Assembly (NCBI RefSeq): GCF_037042905.1
Contig: NC_087256.1
Coordinates: forward strand, 26,431,501 to 26,495,500
From: Lytechinus pictus
Lineage: Eukaryota; Echinodermata; Echinoidea; Temnopleuroida; Toxopneustidae
DNA: 64,000 nucleotides
Direction: 5' to 3'
Under the pieces are notes generated by a model. The model saw only the letters and a list, made by a program, of their open reading frames with translations, was not told where the DNA came from and ran no database searches. Positions 11,805-23,109 of the stretch are shown here, piece after piece (the first letter of the stretch is position 1; every line of letters starts with the position of its first letter). Made by a program: the position numbers and the translations under genes.

Positions 11805-12240
11805 CAATACATAGAAGAGTTATGAGCATTTGAATGTTGAGATCACTAATGGCTATGCTATGGAGATCCTCCCATTGGCAATGCGACCAAGATCTATGAA
11901 TGATGTCACAGATGAACAACTCTCCCCTTTTGGAAACTGAAAATATACCCCAAAACATCTCTTTTTGCTCGTTCTAATCATATGACAAACGATTCATCAA
12001 TGATATAATGTTGTGAAACCTCTGTACTTGTCCTCTCATAAAGAGAACACCTCACCTTGTGATAGACTATAAAAGTGAGAATATAAGTGAAATAAGTACT
12101 AAAGTAATGAGGGGGTTGTACCACTGAACTAGAGATACGTGGAATGCGTGTCCCTATTCCCAACGTACACAAAGCCGTGCGGCAACGAAGAGCATCGGGC
12201 TTCACGCTCGACTGAGCGCGCCGCCATTTTGCTAGGTCAA
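11805..12240 (-). repeat. Dispersed repeat, copy 1 of an inverted pair
   Basis: Read on the minus strand, this segment matches 15.32-15.56 kb on the plus strand. Both contain GACCTAGCAAAATGGCGGCG, CCACGTAT...TAGTTCAGTGG, ATCTTGGTCGCATTGCCAAT and CAATATTCAAATGCTCATAA-type phrases (ACATTCAAATGCTCATAA here) in the same order. No protein motif is seen. The pair is in opposite orientation about 3 kb apart. Confidence 0.6.
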
Positions 12241-13509
12241 TACTGGCTGGTCGGCAAATGCTGCGTGTATATAGGCAGATGGGAGAAAGGAACGCAAAGA
12301 AAGTGTTCCTTGTGCTGTTTAAAGTTTTAGTTTGCTTTGTTACATCATGAACTATATGTTATCGAATACTTTCATAACTGAAAATGTTGATTTAGTCACA
12401 TTTTTGTATTAAAGGGGAGTAAACATACAGTCATGAAATCATAAAAAACTCGACCTTTTTCACGCGCACGCTGTGACAAGGAAAGGCCCCACAACAAATA
12501 TGCTTTCTGAGTAGGCCTAGCTGGTTGCATAAAAAAAAATCTTTTAACGATTAGAAATCATGTCCCTTTCTCTAGCTTTTTTTTAAAACCTCCCTTCTCA
12601 TTCAACTATTCATCTCATCTCATTTTCTCTGATTTTCCTCTTCTGTCCATCTCTCTTATCCTCTCCATCCCCTTCTATTTCTTCCATTTCTACTTTCATG
12701 CCCCTCTCTCTCTTATTTCTCTCCTTTATATCATCTCGATCTCCCTCTTTATTATTTTCCTTTCTCTTTGGCTTCTTTCTCTCTCATCTCCTCGTCTTTC
12801 TCATCTCTCTCTCTTACATTCCCTCTCTCTCTATCCCCATAATTATATCTTTCTTTTATTTCCCCATCTCCCTTATATCGAGCCCTCTTTTATCTCCCTC
12901 TCGTCTCGCCTTTCTCTCCTCACCTCTTTCTCATTCCTCGATTTCCCCTCTCTCTCCCTCTCTCTCTCTCTTTCTCTTTGATCTTCCTCTTCTTTCCATC
13001 TCTTCTCGTTGATCGTCTGTTTCTTTTTCTCTCTCTCCATCTTTACAATTTTTCCTTCAACTTTCTCTATATGAATTTTGAGTAAATATTCCCTTCCCTC
13101 CCTCTCATACTCTTCAATCACACATTCAGGGTGAAAAATTGAATAGAAGTTTAAGGGCAAGAAGGTTGTTACTTTTAATGAGCCTTCAAAGTTGGACCTT
13201 CGTGTGCTCAGCAAGGAAATATCTACTATAAAGTACAGTGTATGTAAAAATGGGCACAATCGAATTTGAATTCTTATGAAATTTAATTTGGAAGAGCATG
13301 AATGTTGCACGACATGTGCTTACATCAATACACTTTTACATAAAGGAATGGGTGATGGATAAACAAAACCAAGTCAACTCTAACAAGTTTACTATTAGAG
13401 CACAAATCAGAAAGTCATAGCAATGGTAATTCCATTTAAAAAGTTGTTGCACTAAATTTCGCTTATTTTCACAAGTCAAAAATTGCACAAAAAGACCACT
13501 ACCTCTTGT
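12241..13509. other. Noncoding, dominated by CT-rich low-complexity sequence
   Basis: About 12560-13070 is a pyrimidine-rich run built from CTCT, TTTC and CCTCTC words. Both strands therefore give spurious Ser/Phe/Leu- or Glu/Arg/Lys-rich open frames. Outside that run I see no gene or named repeat. Confidence 0.6.
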
Positions 13510-15146
13510 CAAATGACCAGACGTCCCGTATTTCCCGGGATCGTCCCGTATTTTGCTCCTTAATTTGTCCCGGCGTTCCGACAAATCCTTCCCGGGACAT
13601 ATCTGTCCCGTATTTTTAGAATATTGAACAAAATATAGTTGATAAATTAAAAAGTGACGAATTTTCATCACATAACCAAACAGAATGACGAAGCAGAGAC
13701 AACAATAAATCGATAACTAAAACTTTTGCAAGTTCTGTGGGTGATTTTTATCCTAACCAAATACATTGCAAACGAGCTGGCTTCCTGCCTGTCACTCACA
13801 CTAGTACGAGGTTAGTATTATTGCCTGCATGTGTGTGAAACAGGCTCTATGCATGTAGGATCGGAGCATAATGATGCAAACAATCTCACATGATAAACAG
13901 TTTTTCCACCAAAATAATCACAAAATCGGCGGAAAATTTTTATGATCATAATTCTCAGATTACTGATTTAATAGGATCGGAGGAACAAGTTTTTGTTAGT
14001 TTTCATAACGGGATCTACATGCAGTTGTTTTAGCTTTTTGAGTCTTGTTGTGTAGGATGCCGGCGCTGTTTCCTCTCATTTGTAAGTTGACAATGTTTCA
14101 CTTTGAAATTTTATTCATTTCTAAACCACTTAGTTTTTACAAAATTAAAAAAAAACACCAAATATCATTATCATTTCTGTTAGATGACTGGATTGCTTTT
14201 GTTTGCTTGAAGTTTGAACTTTTTCCTCTTTCCTTTTTATCCTTCATCCTTCTATCCTTGTTTTTTTTTTTTTGTTCCATCTACATCTTTTAATATTTCA
14301 TACCTTTCTTTCCTGATCCTTTCTGTGTTTTAATTTTCTTTCTTTCCTTCTTCCTCCGTATCTGCCATTTTTATTTCCGTCATTCTTTCTTTCCTTATAC
14401 TTTTATTTACTCCCTTCCTCACCTTTTTCTTTTCGTTTTTTCTCTCCTTCCATTATTTTTTTTATTTTCTCCTCCCTTCAATCTTTCCTCCCTCTCTTTC
14501 ATTCTTTCTTTCATTCTCTATTTTTTTCCTTCTTCTTCTTTCCCCTTATTCTTTCTTTCTTTCCCTCCCCCTTCCTTCATTTTCCCTTCCCGTTTTCTTC
14601 TTTCAAAGAAAAGAAAAAAAAATTATTTCCTTTATTCTTTGTTTCCTCCTCCTTTTTCTTATTTTGTCTTTCACACATCTTCCCTTTCTTTCTTTTCTTT
14701 CTTTCTATATTGGGTGAATTCAAAGAATGACGGAAACCTTTTTTTTTCTCTTTTATTCTTTCTTTCATCGTCCTTTTGATTATTCTAACTTTCCGCTTTT
14801 ATTTTCCCCTTCATTTGTTCTTTCTTCTTTCTCATTTCTTTTCTTTCGTCTTTTTTTCTCTCCTTCATTCTTTCGTTATCCCTCCCTTCCAATTCTTTTT
14901 ATTTTTTTCACAAGTATAACATCGTGTAGCCTTCTTTGATGAGGCGATTGTCCCGTATTTCATTTTGTGAAATCTGGGGGGTGTTTCATGAAAGGACTTG
15001 TCGGACGTTTTATCCGACAAGTCCCATTTTATCCGACAGTTACCATAGGAACAGTGCCTCTCTGCCAATCAAAATCATGGAAAGATGTCAGATCTGACAA
15101 CTTGTCGGATGAAAATATTGATGAAACGCTCCCCTGGTCACCCTGA
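13510..15146. mobile_element. Possible hAT-type nonautonomous element with degraded ends
   Basis: The left end reads ATGACCAGACGTCCCGTATT. The right end, on the minus strand, reads CAGGGTGACCA then, after a later MITE, CCAGATTTCACAAAATG and ACGGGACA. Shared GTCCCGTATTT words at both ends and in the interior (13535-13615 and 14950) support a TIR element. The interior is mostly CT-rich simple sequence (14200-14900). No transposase is seen. The boundaries and superfamily are tentative. Confidence 0.35.
14977..15133. repeat. Harbinger-type MITE with CTG target duplication
   Basis: A 157-bp element. The left end GGGGGTGTTTCATGAAAGG pairs with the reverse complement of the right end (GGGAGCGTTTCATCAA). 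It is flanked by CTG at 14974-14976 and CTG at 15134-15136. The interior has several TGTCGGA/TCCGACA inverted words. It lies inside the right terminus of the element at 13510-15146, giving a clear order of insertion. Confidence 0.7.
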
Positions 15147-15317
15147 TTTAGACCCTTTTTTTAACTACATGAATTACCAGGTCCCAGTACATTGTGCATA
15201 TAGAAATATGTTTGTACATGATTGGCTTAATGACATTAAAATACACTTTGCCACACTATTAATTTTATATTTATAGAGAAAACATATTGCATCTTGCACA
15301 TATTTTCAATTGCCTTC

Positions 15318-15560
15318 TACGGCGCGCTCTCGAACAATTGACCTAGCAAAATGGCGGCGGTCACGTGACTTATCGATTTCGCCGGCGCTGTTTTGCTTGG
15401 GTGAACACGACTTCCACGTATTTTTAGTTCAGTGGGTTGTACGTGTGTGACATCACAGATCTTGGTCGCATTGCCAATGGGAGGATCTACATGGCATTAG
15501 TGATCTCAATATTCAAATGCTCATAACTTTCTTATTATTCATTCAATCTTCCTCAAACTT
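15318..15560 (+). repeat. Dispersed repeat, copy 2 of an inverted pair
   Basis: Plus-strand counterpart of 11805-12240, sharing GACCTAGCAAAATGGCGGCG, the TAGTTCAGTGG segment and the ATCTTGGTCGCATTGCCAAT phrase. The AAAATGGCGGC core resembles a YY1-type site, but this is repeat sequence and a regulatory role is not shown. Confidence 0.6.
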
Positions 15561-15650
15561 TCAACAATATGTTTCTTTGGTTTTTCTCTTTGATATGGAT
15601 TCAGCTGGTTTCAAGGGTTTCATTCTCCTTTAACCTCGCAATATGTGTGA

Positions 15651-15903
15651 GTGCCTAGCGCTCAGCCGCGCAGCATGGACTACCGTATTGCCTTGGAATT
15701 AAAGAAGCCGATTTGCCGCATCGCCATTGGGGTGCCAATGCAAACAATTACTGCTGGGAAATTTGCTCGTAATCGGCCAGTGCGAAACTGCATTTGCGCC
15801 CGAGACTGGAGCTGGCGCGCTGTATTGTGCGCGGCAGCGTGGCCATGGAGCTCTCACTCCCTGGCGGAGCTCCAGAATGTGAAGGTTACCTCAGCTTGTT
15901 TGT
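15651..15903 (+). CDS. Candidate upstream exon of the zinc-finger gene
   Basis: A GC-richer island (about 15640-15900) ending in a strong donor, GTAAGTATG at 15904. An open frame runs through it (first ATG at 15675) and ends at the donor in phase 1, which is the phase needed by the cassette exon at 17269. The encoded peptide (start MDYRIALELKKPICRIA) is not recognised. The phase match has a one-in-three chance probability and the segment could be repeat-derived, so this is only a candidate 5' exon. Confidence 0.22.
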
Positions 15904-17268
15904 GTAAGTATGCTCCACTACTGCTACACTACATGACCCATCAGGGCTTGATAAATAGACTCCATAAAAATTGCAACTTGTCATTCACAAAGGTGGGATT
16001 TTTTTTGGGGGGGGGACTTTAGACTAGATTCTAAATTTGATGAAAAATCATGACCTTGCTAATGTACTCCAGCATTAAGACACTGTTTCACTCCTTGTCC
16101 ATAATAAAAAACAAAAACTCTGATGAAGGCCGAAAGAAACAGATTTTTCAGTCTACTATGCACAAAATTGGCAATTTAAAGCCCACACATAATATCTCCG
16201 CACGTTTAAATTCACCGCCATTTTACTGGCGATACTTGTGATTCATGAATTTTGCAAACTATTAAAGTTCAAGTCCACCCCAGAAAATTGTTGATTTGAA
16301 TCGATAGAGAAAAATCAAACAAGCATAACGCTGCAAATTTCATCGAAATTGGATGTAAAATAAGAAAGTTATGACATTTTAAGAAAAGTTTCGCTTATTT
16401 TTCACATAACAATTAAATGCACAACTCAGCGATATGTAAATGAGAGAGTTGATGATGTCCATCACTCACTATTTCTTTTGTTTTTTATTGTTTCAATAAT
16501 ACAATATTTCAAATTTTACAAATTTGACAAAAAGGACCAACTTAACTTAACCATATACTGTTAAAATAATGGTAATTCCACATGTTCAGGGAGAAATAAA
16601 ACTTTGTTTCACTTGACAAGGAGGAGAAAATTAGAATGTTTCATATTTCACATAATAAAATACAAAAGAAATAGTGAGTGGATGACGTCATCAGTCTGCC
16701 AATTTGCATACCGACCAGGATGTGCATATAACTGTTTTGTGAAATTAAGCGAAACTTTAAAATGTCATAACTTTTTACATCCGATTTTGATGAAATTTTC
16801 AGTGTTTTGCTTGTTGGATTTTTTCTCCTTTTTTAAAAATCAACTTTTTGTTGGGGTGGATTTGTCCTTTAAGAAATAAAGTGACAAAAAAATGGGGACG
16901 TTTAGCCCCCTCGTCTTCATTTTAGTGAACACTTGCACATGTAAGGCGACAGATCTCAATTGCAGGAGAAGGAAGGGCTGCTGATCTTTCATATGAATGA
17001 ATACAAGGTTTGCAGGTATTATGTTTTCATTATACGTTCTGTGTGCATACATGTAGCAATGGTAACGGAGAGTGGCGCTGTATTTGCATTGACCTACATT
17101 TCATAATAATAAGCATGAAAGTATTGGTGAAATGATAAGATACGTTGTCATTACTACATGTAGCGCTTTGATTTACAAATAAGTGAAGGGCTTGGCAATA
17201 TTTCCCTTTATGGGAACTACTGTAAGTTAACCTTGATATTCTTTCTATTTTAACTTTGTTCATACTAG
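15904..17268. other. Noncoding gap upstream of the cassette exons
   Basis: The main content is the TTAA-flanked MITE at 16262-16872. The rest has no gene or splice-bordered open segment that I can support. The polypyrimidine tract and TAG acceptor at 17241-17268 belong to the next exon. Confidence 0.5.
16262..16872. repeat. TTAA-flanked MITE, 'CCACCCC' family, full copy
   Basis: Bordered by TTAA at both ends. The left terminus TTAAAGTTCAAGTCCACCCC matches the inverted right terminus (TTAAAGGACAAATCCACCCC). The interior holds inverted arms that include ATCAAACAAGC, AAAATGTCATAA and GAAATAGTGAGTGGATG words. The TTAA duplication is typical of piggyBac- or Kolobok-mobilised elements. Related copies lie at 23245-23601 and 50933-51478. 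Confidence 0.7.
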
Positions 17269-17349
17269 ATCAAATCATCACTATGAAACAGGAAGTAAAT
17301 GAAGGCATGACCCACGCTCATATAGGTCAAGACAAATGTACCACACAAG
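17269..17349 (+). CDS. Zinc-finger gene cassette exon 1 (SUMO-motif module)
   Basis: 81 bp between a TTCATACTAG acceptor and a GTAAG donor; phase 1 at both ends, so it can be skipped or repeated without changing frame. It encodes a module of about 27 residues with core TMKQEVNEG, a psi-K-x-E SUMO-acceptor consensus (Met as the hydrophobic residue), and ends GQDKCTTQ. It is the first of ten paralogous exons in a row. The exon plus its downstream intron (17350-17469) is closely similar to the exon 9 / intron pair at 24219-24421. No known domain family is recognised. Confidence 0.7.
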
Positions 17350-17469
17350 GTAAGATGAACCGATTTATTTATGTTCTTGAGCTAGCTTGATCAATGTTTA
17401 AAGGGTTAAAGCATGGCTTATTAGACTCTTATCTTAATTATTTCCTCGCTATTTATCTTTTCATACTAG

Positions 17470-17556
17470 GTAAAACCATCAAGGTCAAACAGGAAGTAGA
17501 TGAAGACATGACCGTCACGAATACAGATCAAGACCAATGTATCTCTCAAGGACAAA
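17470..17556 (+). CDS. Zinc-finger gene cassette exon 2 (SUMO-motif module)
   Basis: 87 bp, phase 1 in and out, preceded by CATACTAG. It encodes IKVKQEVDEDMTVTNTD: a canonical VKQE acceptor followed at once by an acidic patch (VDED), the pattern called a negatively charged SUMOylation motif. The donor is taken at 17557 (GTAAGATA), two codons beyond the usual end of the module, which keeps the phase. Confidence 0.7.
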
Positions 17557-17726
17557 GTAAGATAATTTGAGCCATATTCGCAAGTCCAAGCTATTTTGTA
17601 TATGTTAGGCGTAATAGATTTTAAAGCATAAACAAGCATTCTACATGTAGAGTAAAGGTTCCCAGGACCTTTATCTTAAACCTACTTGTAGATTATTTTG
17701 AAATCGCTTATTGATTGAATGATTTT

Positions 17727-18609
17727 GTCTCGCCTGCATAACAGAGCGAGACTGTGCCACTTTTCCAACGACGACGGCTGGGTCAACATTGAAATCTTAA
17801 CACAAGGTTAAATTTTTGAAATGTCACCATACCTTCGGAAGTGTATGGACCTGGTTCATGAAACTTGGACATGAGGGTAATTAAGTATTACTGAATATCC
17901 TCTCTCAGTTTCAGGTCATATGACCAAGTTCAAAGGTTATGTAGGACCAATGAACTTGGACCATGTTGGAGGAATCAACGTCAAAATCTTAACCTAAGGT
18001 TAAGTTTTTGAAATGTCATAACTCAAAAAGTGTATGGATCTAGGCTATGAAACTTGGACATAAGAGTAATCAAGTAACACTGAACATTCTATCTGAGTTT
18101 CAGGTTACATGACCAAGTTCAAAGGTCATTTAGAGTCAATGAACTTAGATTATGTTTGGGGAATCAAAACAAAATCTTTACCAAGGTTAATTCTTTTTTG
18201 AAATATCAAAACTTTGAAAGTACTGTATATGGATCTAGTTCATGAAACTTGAACAAGAGTAATCAATTACGATGAACATCCTGCATGAGTTTCAGGTCAC
18301 ATGATCAATGTCAAAGGTCATTTGACGTCAATTAACTTTGGCCATATTGGGGGAAAACTATTTGTTGAATTGTCATCATATAACTTTGAACGTTTATGGA
18401 TATATTTCTCGAAATGTGGACATAGGGGTAATGAGGTATCCCAGATAATCTTGCACAAGTCTTAGGTCTCATGATCAAGGTCAAATGTCATTTAGGGTCA
18501 ATGAACATAGTATACTGTTATATGAATACTTTTTTCGTGAATTATTATTTTAAATTCATTTTCAAAGTCAGCTCTGCTGCTATATTGAATCACATAATGC
18601 AGACGAGAC
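17727..18609. repeat. GTCTCG-ended element with internal ~180-bp tandem repeats
   Basis: The left end GTCTCGCCTGCATAA and right end ATAATGCAGACGAGAC form an inverted repeat. Between them lie about four diverged tandem units of about 180 bp. Each unit carries a FATGAAACTTGGACAT-like phrase, CAGGTCATATGACCAAG, AAAGGTCATTTAG and CAATGAACTT. It lies in the intron between cassette exons 2 and 3. A fragment of the same right end is at about 48840-48888. No coding capacity is apparent. Confidence 0.55.
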
Positions 18610-18831
18610 CGCAAGAGGCGCTCCACTTGTTAGTAATGTTTAGATTAAATTGGGAACAGAAAAATACAGCTATTTCAAACTTTGATTTTGTTTTAAATTT
18701 CTCTGATTCTGTAATTGATATTGAAAACAGATGTTCCTTGCCTGCTCTGGAGCTAGCTTGAATGATTCTTTAAAATTTTTTTTAAAAAGTAATGTTGACC
18801 TCCATTAATTGTGATTATCTCTACAAACTAG

Positions 18832-18897
18832 GTCAAATCATCAAGGTCGAACAGGAAGTAAAACTGGACACGGGTCAAGAACAAATTACCACAAAAG
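18832..18897 (+). CDS. Zinc-finger gene cassette exon 3 (motif lost)
   Basis: 66 bp, the shortest of the ten, phase 1 on both sides, with acceptor ACAAACTAG and donor GTAAGATA. It encodes IIKVEQEVKLDTGQEQITTK. The acceptor lysine position is Glu (VEQE), so the SUMO consensus is lost. Five codons are missing from the middle relative to the 81-bp form. Confidence 0.65.
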
Positions 18898-19313
18898 GTA
18901 AGATATACTGATCCATTAATATGCTGGGCTAGTGATTCTTCATTGATACAATTAATACGTTAAAGAGTTTTAAGTAAGATCATCCTCGATCATTGGTGAT
19001 TTCTACCAACCACTACACTGACAGCAGACTTTGTTACCCAGCATGCATTACAATAGAAAATGCCTTCTTTGGATAAGTTTTCATGCCATTACCTTTTCCA
19101 TGACAACCTGTGAGTATGAGAATTCACACGAATCAATGCTAATTCAATTATTGTCATTCATAAATCGATAGGAGGGATGACAATGAGAACCAAGTAGATG
19201 AACCGTCAGATCAACACAGACGATGCAGTAACAGTGTAATATGGCTACTTGTGCACATACAGCCTGCATGCACAGTAATTAATGCTGTCTTGCATTTAGC
19301 ATCTGACGCCCAA

Positions 19314-21242
19314 GGGGGGGGGGCACTGGCCAACAAAAATGAGAAAAATTCTGTTCAGAAGCCGCCGCGCCCCGCTCGCAAGACCCCCGTTACGAAACCT
19401 CTCAGTTCCCTTGCCCTGCCAAAATTGTCCAGCACGAGCACCGCATGCGAGAACTGCACACACGGCTTCACAACTCCTTTCGCTAGCAGCTCCATGCACC
19501 GCTAGCGCCCACATACATGTATACATGCACGTACCAACTGTACCGCGCACGTACCAACTGTTCCGCGATCCCGTTCGGTAGACTCTATTTTTCACATAGC
19601 CCCGTATATAGTTATTTCCCAAGACTTTGTATTTTACCCTTGTGGTCAGTTCCTTAGACCCCCATTTCAGGGTTTCGTCCCGGGTCACTCACCCGCAGAG
19701 GGGAACGTGTATGACCGTTACCACAAATGCAAGTAACCCCCTATTGTGGTCAATTTCAAGGACATTTTGTGAAATTTACCTCCCTATTTCCACGCAAAAC
19801 AAGGACAAAATGGTACCTTGAAACACCCCTAATTATAAGATTGTAAGGACACTTTCGCCAATTTTCGCAAACTTACCCCTATTTACCATAATTCAAGGAC
19901 AGGGCATTTATACCCTTTCCTCATTAGAGGAGATTGCAACACAGGCATCAGAGTGCTCAGTCCTTAAAGATGTCCAAGAGCCATGTCATACTGATACAAT
20001 AATCTAAAAGAAAAATGAAGAAAAATTAGAATTCTTTGTAAAAATAAATGTAGAGTTGTCCACATAAAGATAAAGAGCTTGATCAGTTAGTATGCACTCC
20101 TGCACTCCTTATCCCGACCATTCACCATACAGCGAAAGGTAGGGGATGGGATGTGAGGCGTAGTCATACTAAGAATTCTCAATAAAAATTTAAAAGTAAG
20201 AGAGTTTACTAACCAGTCTTTCCCCCCCTAACCAAGGACACTTTCCTCTCTGATGGGATATTTATACATCTATACATTTAAGATTAAGACTAGTAACTTA
20301 GATGTTGATCTAGACAAGATGAAATTGTGCCTCCACCAGTTGGTGGCGCCATCCCTGCAATTAACCGCCTACGGCCTATAGGGTGGGCTAAGGTTTCTGC
20401 CGCCGAAAGCTCCGGGGGCGCAGGTCCTCATCTTTGGCTAGGGTATTGTGTATGGTAGTCCCATATGCTAGATATTAAATGGATTTCCTTAAAAAATAAC
20501 ATGAAACAACTTGTTAAAAGATAATTTAACCTTGACAGTCATAGTAAATCACTCTTTTCAACACGTTGAGGGACTTTGTGCAAAACATAATTACACAAAA
20601 CTTTAAAAAATGAAATTTTTCTCTCATATCAAACACTTTTTTCGACATTATTTTGGAAGTCGATTTATGCAAAATAACAAGATATATCTACACAAGGGCA
20701 CCTTTAAATGTTAAAATACTCACATTGGCGTCTAGAAAATATATCCATGAGTTGAAAGTGTCGAAGTATTTAATCACGAAATATGAGAAAACGTGTAATT
20801 TATTGAAATTGCTAGAGGTATGCACCTAGCAGAAGATCACAAGGGCAGAAAATTTGCCTGAGGGAACTAATTGGGGCTCCATGAAATATCTGACCAATCA
20901 GAGCACACTTCCGGTCTCGTCACTTTGTTTATTTACTACTCTGACATTGATATGAGCGCGCCCTCTGCGGCTGGTGCATCGGCGACAGGTTCGGGGATTT
21001 TTTCTTCCCGTGACCGTGTTTCTCCCCTTTTTCCTGACCCCTATTTCCATCAGATCGAGGACGGAGAGCACCCCTGTTTTCATTACTTCGAGGAGTGTGC
21101 TGTCTGCGGACGTTCCATGAAATTGACCCCTTTTCCCGCAATTTTTTTAACGGTCATGCGGTCCCCAAGTCACATTGAGTGACTGCACCGGGGGTTTCGT
21201 GAGGCACACCCCCATCAAAAAATAATTTGAGTGCCCCCCCCC
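19314..21242. mobile_element. Poly-G/poly-C-bordered element in intron 3
   Basis: The left border is a G run followed by CACTGGCC (about 19314-19330). The right border, inverted, is GGGGGGGGGCACTCAAATT (about 21224-21242). A roughly 14-bp terminal inverted repeat is therefore plausible. The interior has several segments of C-rich text and a GC-rich block (19350-19560, 20930-21130) but no transposase. Short similarities with the left edge of the window suggest a dispersed family. Nested insertions (for example near 20330-20460) are possible. Confidence 0.4.
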
Positions 21243-21336
21243 ATAACGATAGTATTGACCAATATTGATCACTTTTATATAGTACGTGGCCTTATCTGGT
21301 CTTAACTGTTTGCTATTGTATCTGTGTACATATTAG

Positions 21337-21417
21337 GTCAAACAATTCAGGTGAAACAGGAAATAGATGAAGACATGACCAACCCTGATAGAGGTCAAGT
21401 CCAATGTATCACACAAG
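21337..21417 (+). CDS. Zinc-finger gene cassette exon 4 (SUMO-motif module)
   Basis: 81 bp, phase 1 in and out, acceptor GTACATATTAG, donor GTAAGATG. The core is IQVKQEIDEDMTNPDRG, an intact VKQE with an acidic follow-on. Conserved module end QCITQ. Confidence 0.7.
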
Positions 21418-21477
21418 GTAAGATGAACTGATTCATTTATGTTGTAGAGAATGATTGATGCTTTGAAGAGTTGGTTG

Positions 21478-21535
21478 ATAGATAGAAAGATACTAGTAGA
21501 TAGATAGATAGATACCCGGTAGATAGATACATGTA
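21478..21535. repeat. GATA microsatellite
   Basis: Imperfect (GATA)n tract in the short intron between cassette exons 4 and 5, with interruptions such as GAAAGATACTAGTA. Confidence 0.8.
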
Positions 21536-21599
21536 CAACTGAATTCCATAATTGGTAATTAGTTACTTACTAGTGCTATGCAATTATTGTTCATTCTAG

Positions 21600-21674
21600 A
21601 TCAAAACATCAAAGTCAAAGAGGAAAACACGTTGACCCTAACTGGTACAGGTCAAGGCCAATACCCCTTAGAAG
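21600..21674 (+). CDS. Zinc-finger gene cassette exon 5 (variant module)
   Basis: 75 bp, phase 1 on both sides, acceptor CATTCTAG, donor GTAAGATA. The core is NIKVKEENTLTLTGTGQ. VKEE still fits psi-K-x-E, but the acidic run after it is lost and the module is two codons shorter. Confidence 0.65.
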
Positions 21675-21791
21675 GTAAGATAAACTGTTTCATGAGGGAT
21701 AATGCTTTCACCCTCAAAGGACCGGACTAGACCGGAACTGTTATTTTTCAGTGGAAGTTGTGACAAACCAGTGAGCATCGAAAACCATTCC

Positions 21792-22072
21792 TTTAAAGGG
21801 AATGTTCATCCTGACAAAACATTTATTCTAAAAATATGAAAACAAATGAAAACAAAAATATGTTGTAACGAATCATTAAAAAAATGAAATTTATGCATTT
21901 TATATTACGTACCATATGGGGCAGCTGCTCATTAATGACGTCACAAATTCAAAATTCTAATAACTTTTTTAGTCTTTAGTGGAATTTCCTCAAACCTTCA
22001 CCAATGCATTTTATAATTTTTTCTGCTATTTTTACAACAAACTTTTCTTTAGGTTGTGAACTTTCCCTTTAA
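21792..22072. repeat. TTAA-flanked MITE
   Basis: TTAA at both ends. The left terminus TTAAAGGGAATGTTCATCC matches the inverted right terminus TTAAAGGGAAAGTTCACAA. About 280 bp and noncoding. It lies in intron 5 of the cassette array. Confidence 0.65.
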
Positions 22073-22516
22073 TTAAGAAACCCATGATGATGAACCTTTT
22101 TTGATTATGATCTTCCTTTGAATATTTGTACACAAATCACAAAAAATTGCCATTTTGTGATGCTTCTCTCTCATTGAAAGTCATGTGGTGTGTGGATACT
22201 ATACTCATCTCATCTGGTTTACAGTCCTTTTCAGGACTTCACTCGCTTTCAAGAAAAGAATACTTCTAATTTCCTCTTTTCATCCTTGTCTTTCCGTTTC
22301 ATTTTTCTGCCTGTATTTCCTTCTTTATATTACACATGGTGAACCATAAACCTTCTCCACGTGATACTAAACTTGTATGTCACCAGTTCATTCTCAGGAG
22401 TTGTGCGAGACTTCAGAGATTAAAATAACCTTTTGCATTATTAGATGTGTATCTGTGCATTAACGCTGCAAAGTGTTGTAGGGTGATCATGGCCTTGCAG
22501 TCTTTTTAGAGTTCAG

Positions 22517-22688
22517 GTGGGTGTTTCATAAAGCTGTTCGTAAGTTAAGAGCGACTTTGAGATCGACTGGTGATCCTTTCTTGTGGTAAATGATATATTG
22601 AATTGGCCATGGTTTAGTGCTTAAGAAGGGTTCACCAGCTGTTCTTAGAGTCGCTCTTAACTGTCAAACAGCTTCATGAAACGGCCCC
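22517..22688. repeat. Harbinger-type MITE with CAG target duplication
   Basis: 172 bp. The left end GTGGGTGTTTCATAAAGCTG matches the inverted right end (GGGGCCGTTTCATGAAGCTG). Flanked by CAG at 22514-22516 and 22689-22691. The interior has inverted GTTAAGAGCGACT / AGTCGCTCTTAAC words. Same family as 27564-27733. Confidence 0.75.
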
Positions 22689-22749
22689 CAGAGTGTACAA
22701 GATGGACTTCCATATAATTAGTTTATTATTTCATTTCTGTTCATACTAG

Positions 22750-22830
22750 GTCAAACCATCACCATCAAACTACAATTACTTGAAGACCCAACCCTCACCA
22801 ATAACGGTCAAGACCAGTGTACTTTACAAG
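22750..22830 (+). CDS. Zinc-finger gene cassette exon 6 (motif lost)
   Basis: 81 bp, phase 1 in and out, acceptor TTCATACTAG, donor GTAAGATA. The core is ITIKLQLLEDPTLTNNG. Glu of psi-K-x-E is replaced by Gln (IKLQ), so the acceptor consensus is not kept. It is followed by an intronic phrase (GCCTGACAAGGTTACTCCCC, about 22864) that recurs near 24000, marking a segmental duplication of this part of the array. Confidence 0.68.
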
Positions 22831-23109
22831 GTAAGATAATTGATTCATTGATGATAAGTGGTAGCCTGACAAGGTTACTCCCCAGGGAGTGTAGATGGTG
22901 AGCTTTATGTGTGGAGCACTGATCGATCTAATGACTGGGAAATGATTATTACAAAGCACTTAATAGAAAGACAAGTATTAACCGTTACATTAAGGTAGTT
23001 ATTATGATCTCTTATTATGAATTATATTTCTTGTGTTACCATAGTTTGAAAAATTGATGCCTTGAAGGGTTATCTGCTTTAAAAAAAATTATATCTGCCT
23101 TCATATTAG

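Noticed and set aside
12698-13310. Ser/Leu/Phe-rich and Glu/Arg-rich open frames on both strands
   Set aside because: Products of CT-rich low-complexity DNA with no start context or motif.
19251-19688. Open frames in GC-rich sequence on both strands
   Set aside because: They lie inside the poly-G-bordered repeat, have no motif, and no splice sites fit the cassette gene.
20871-21182. 103-codon open frame near the right end of the poly-G-bordered element
   Set aside because: No recognised domain; composition follows the repeat, and the next exon acceptor at 21336 is not connected to it.
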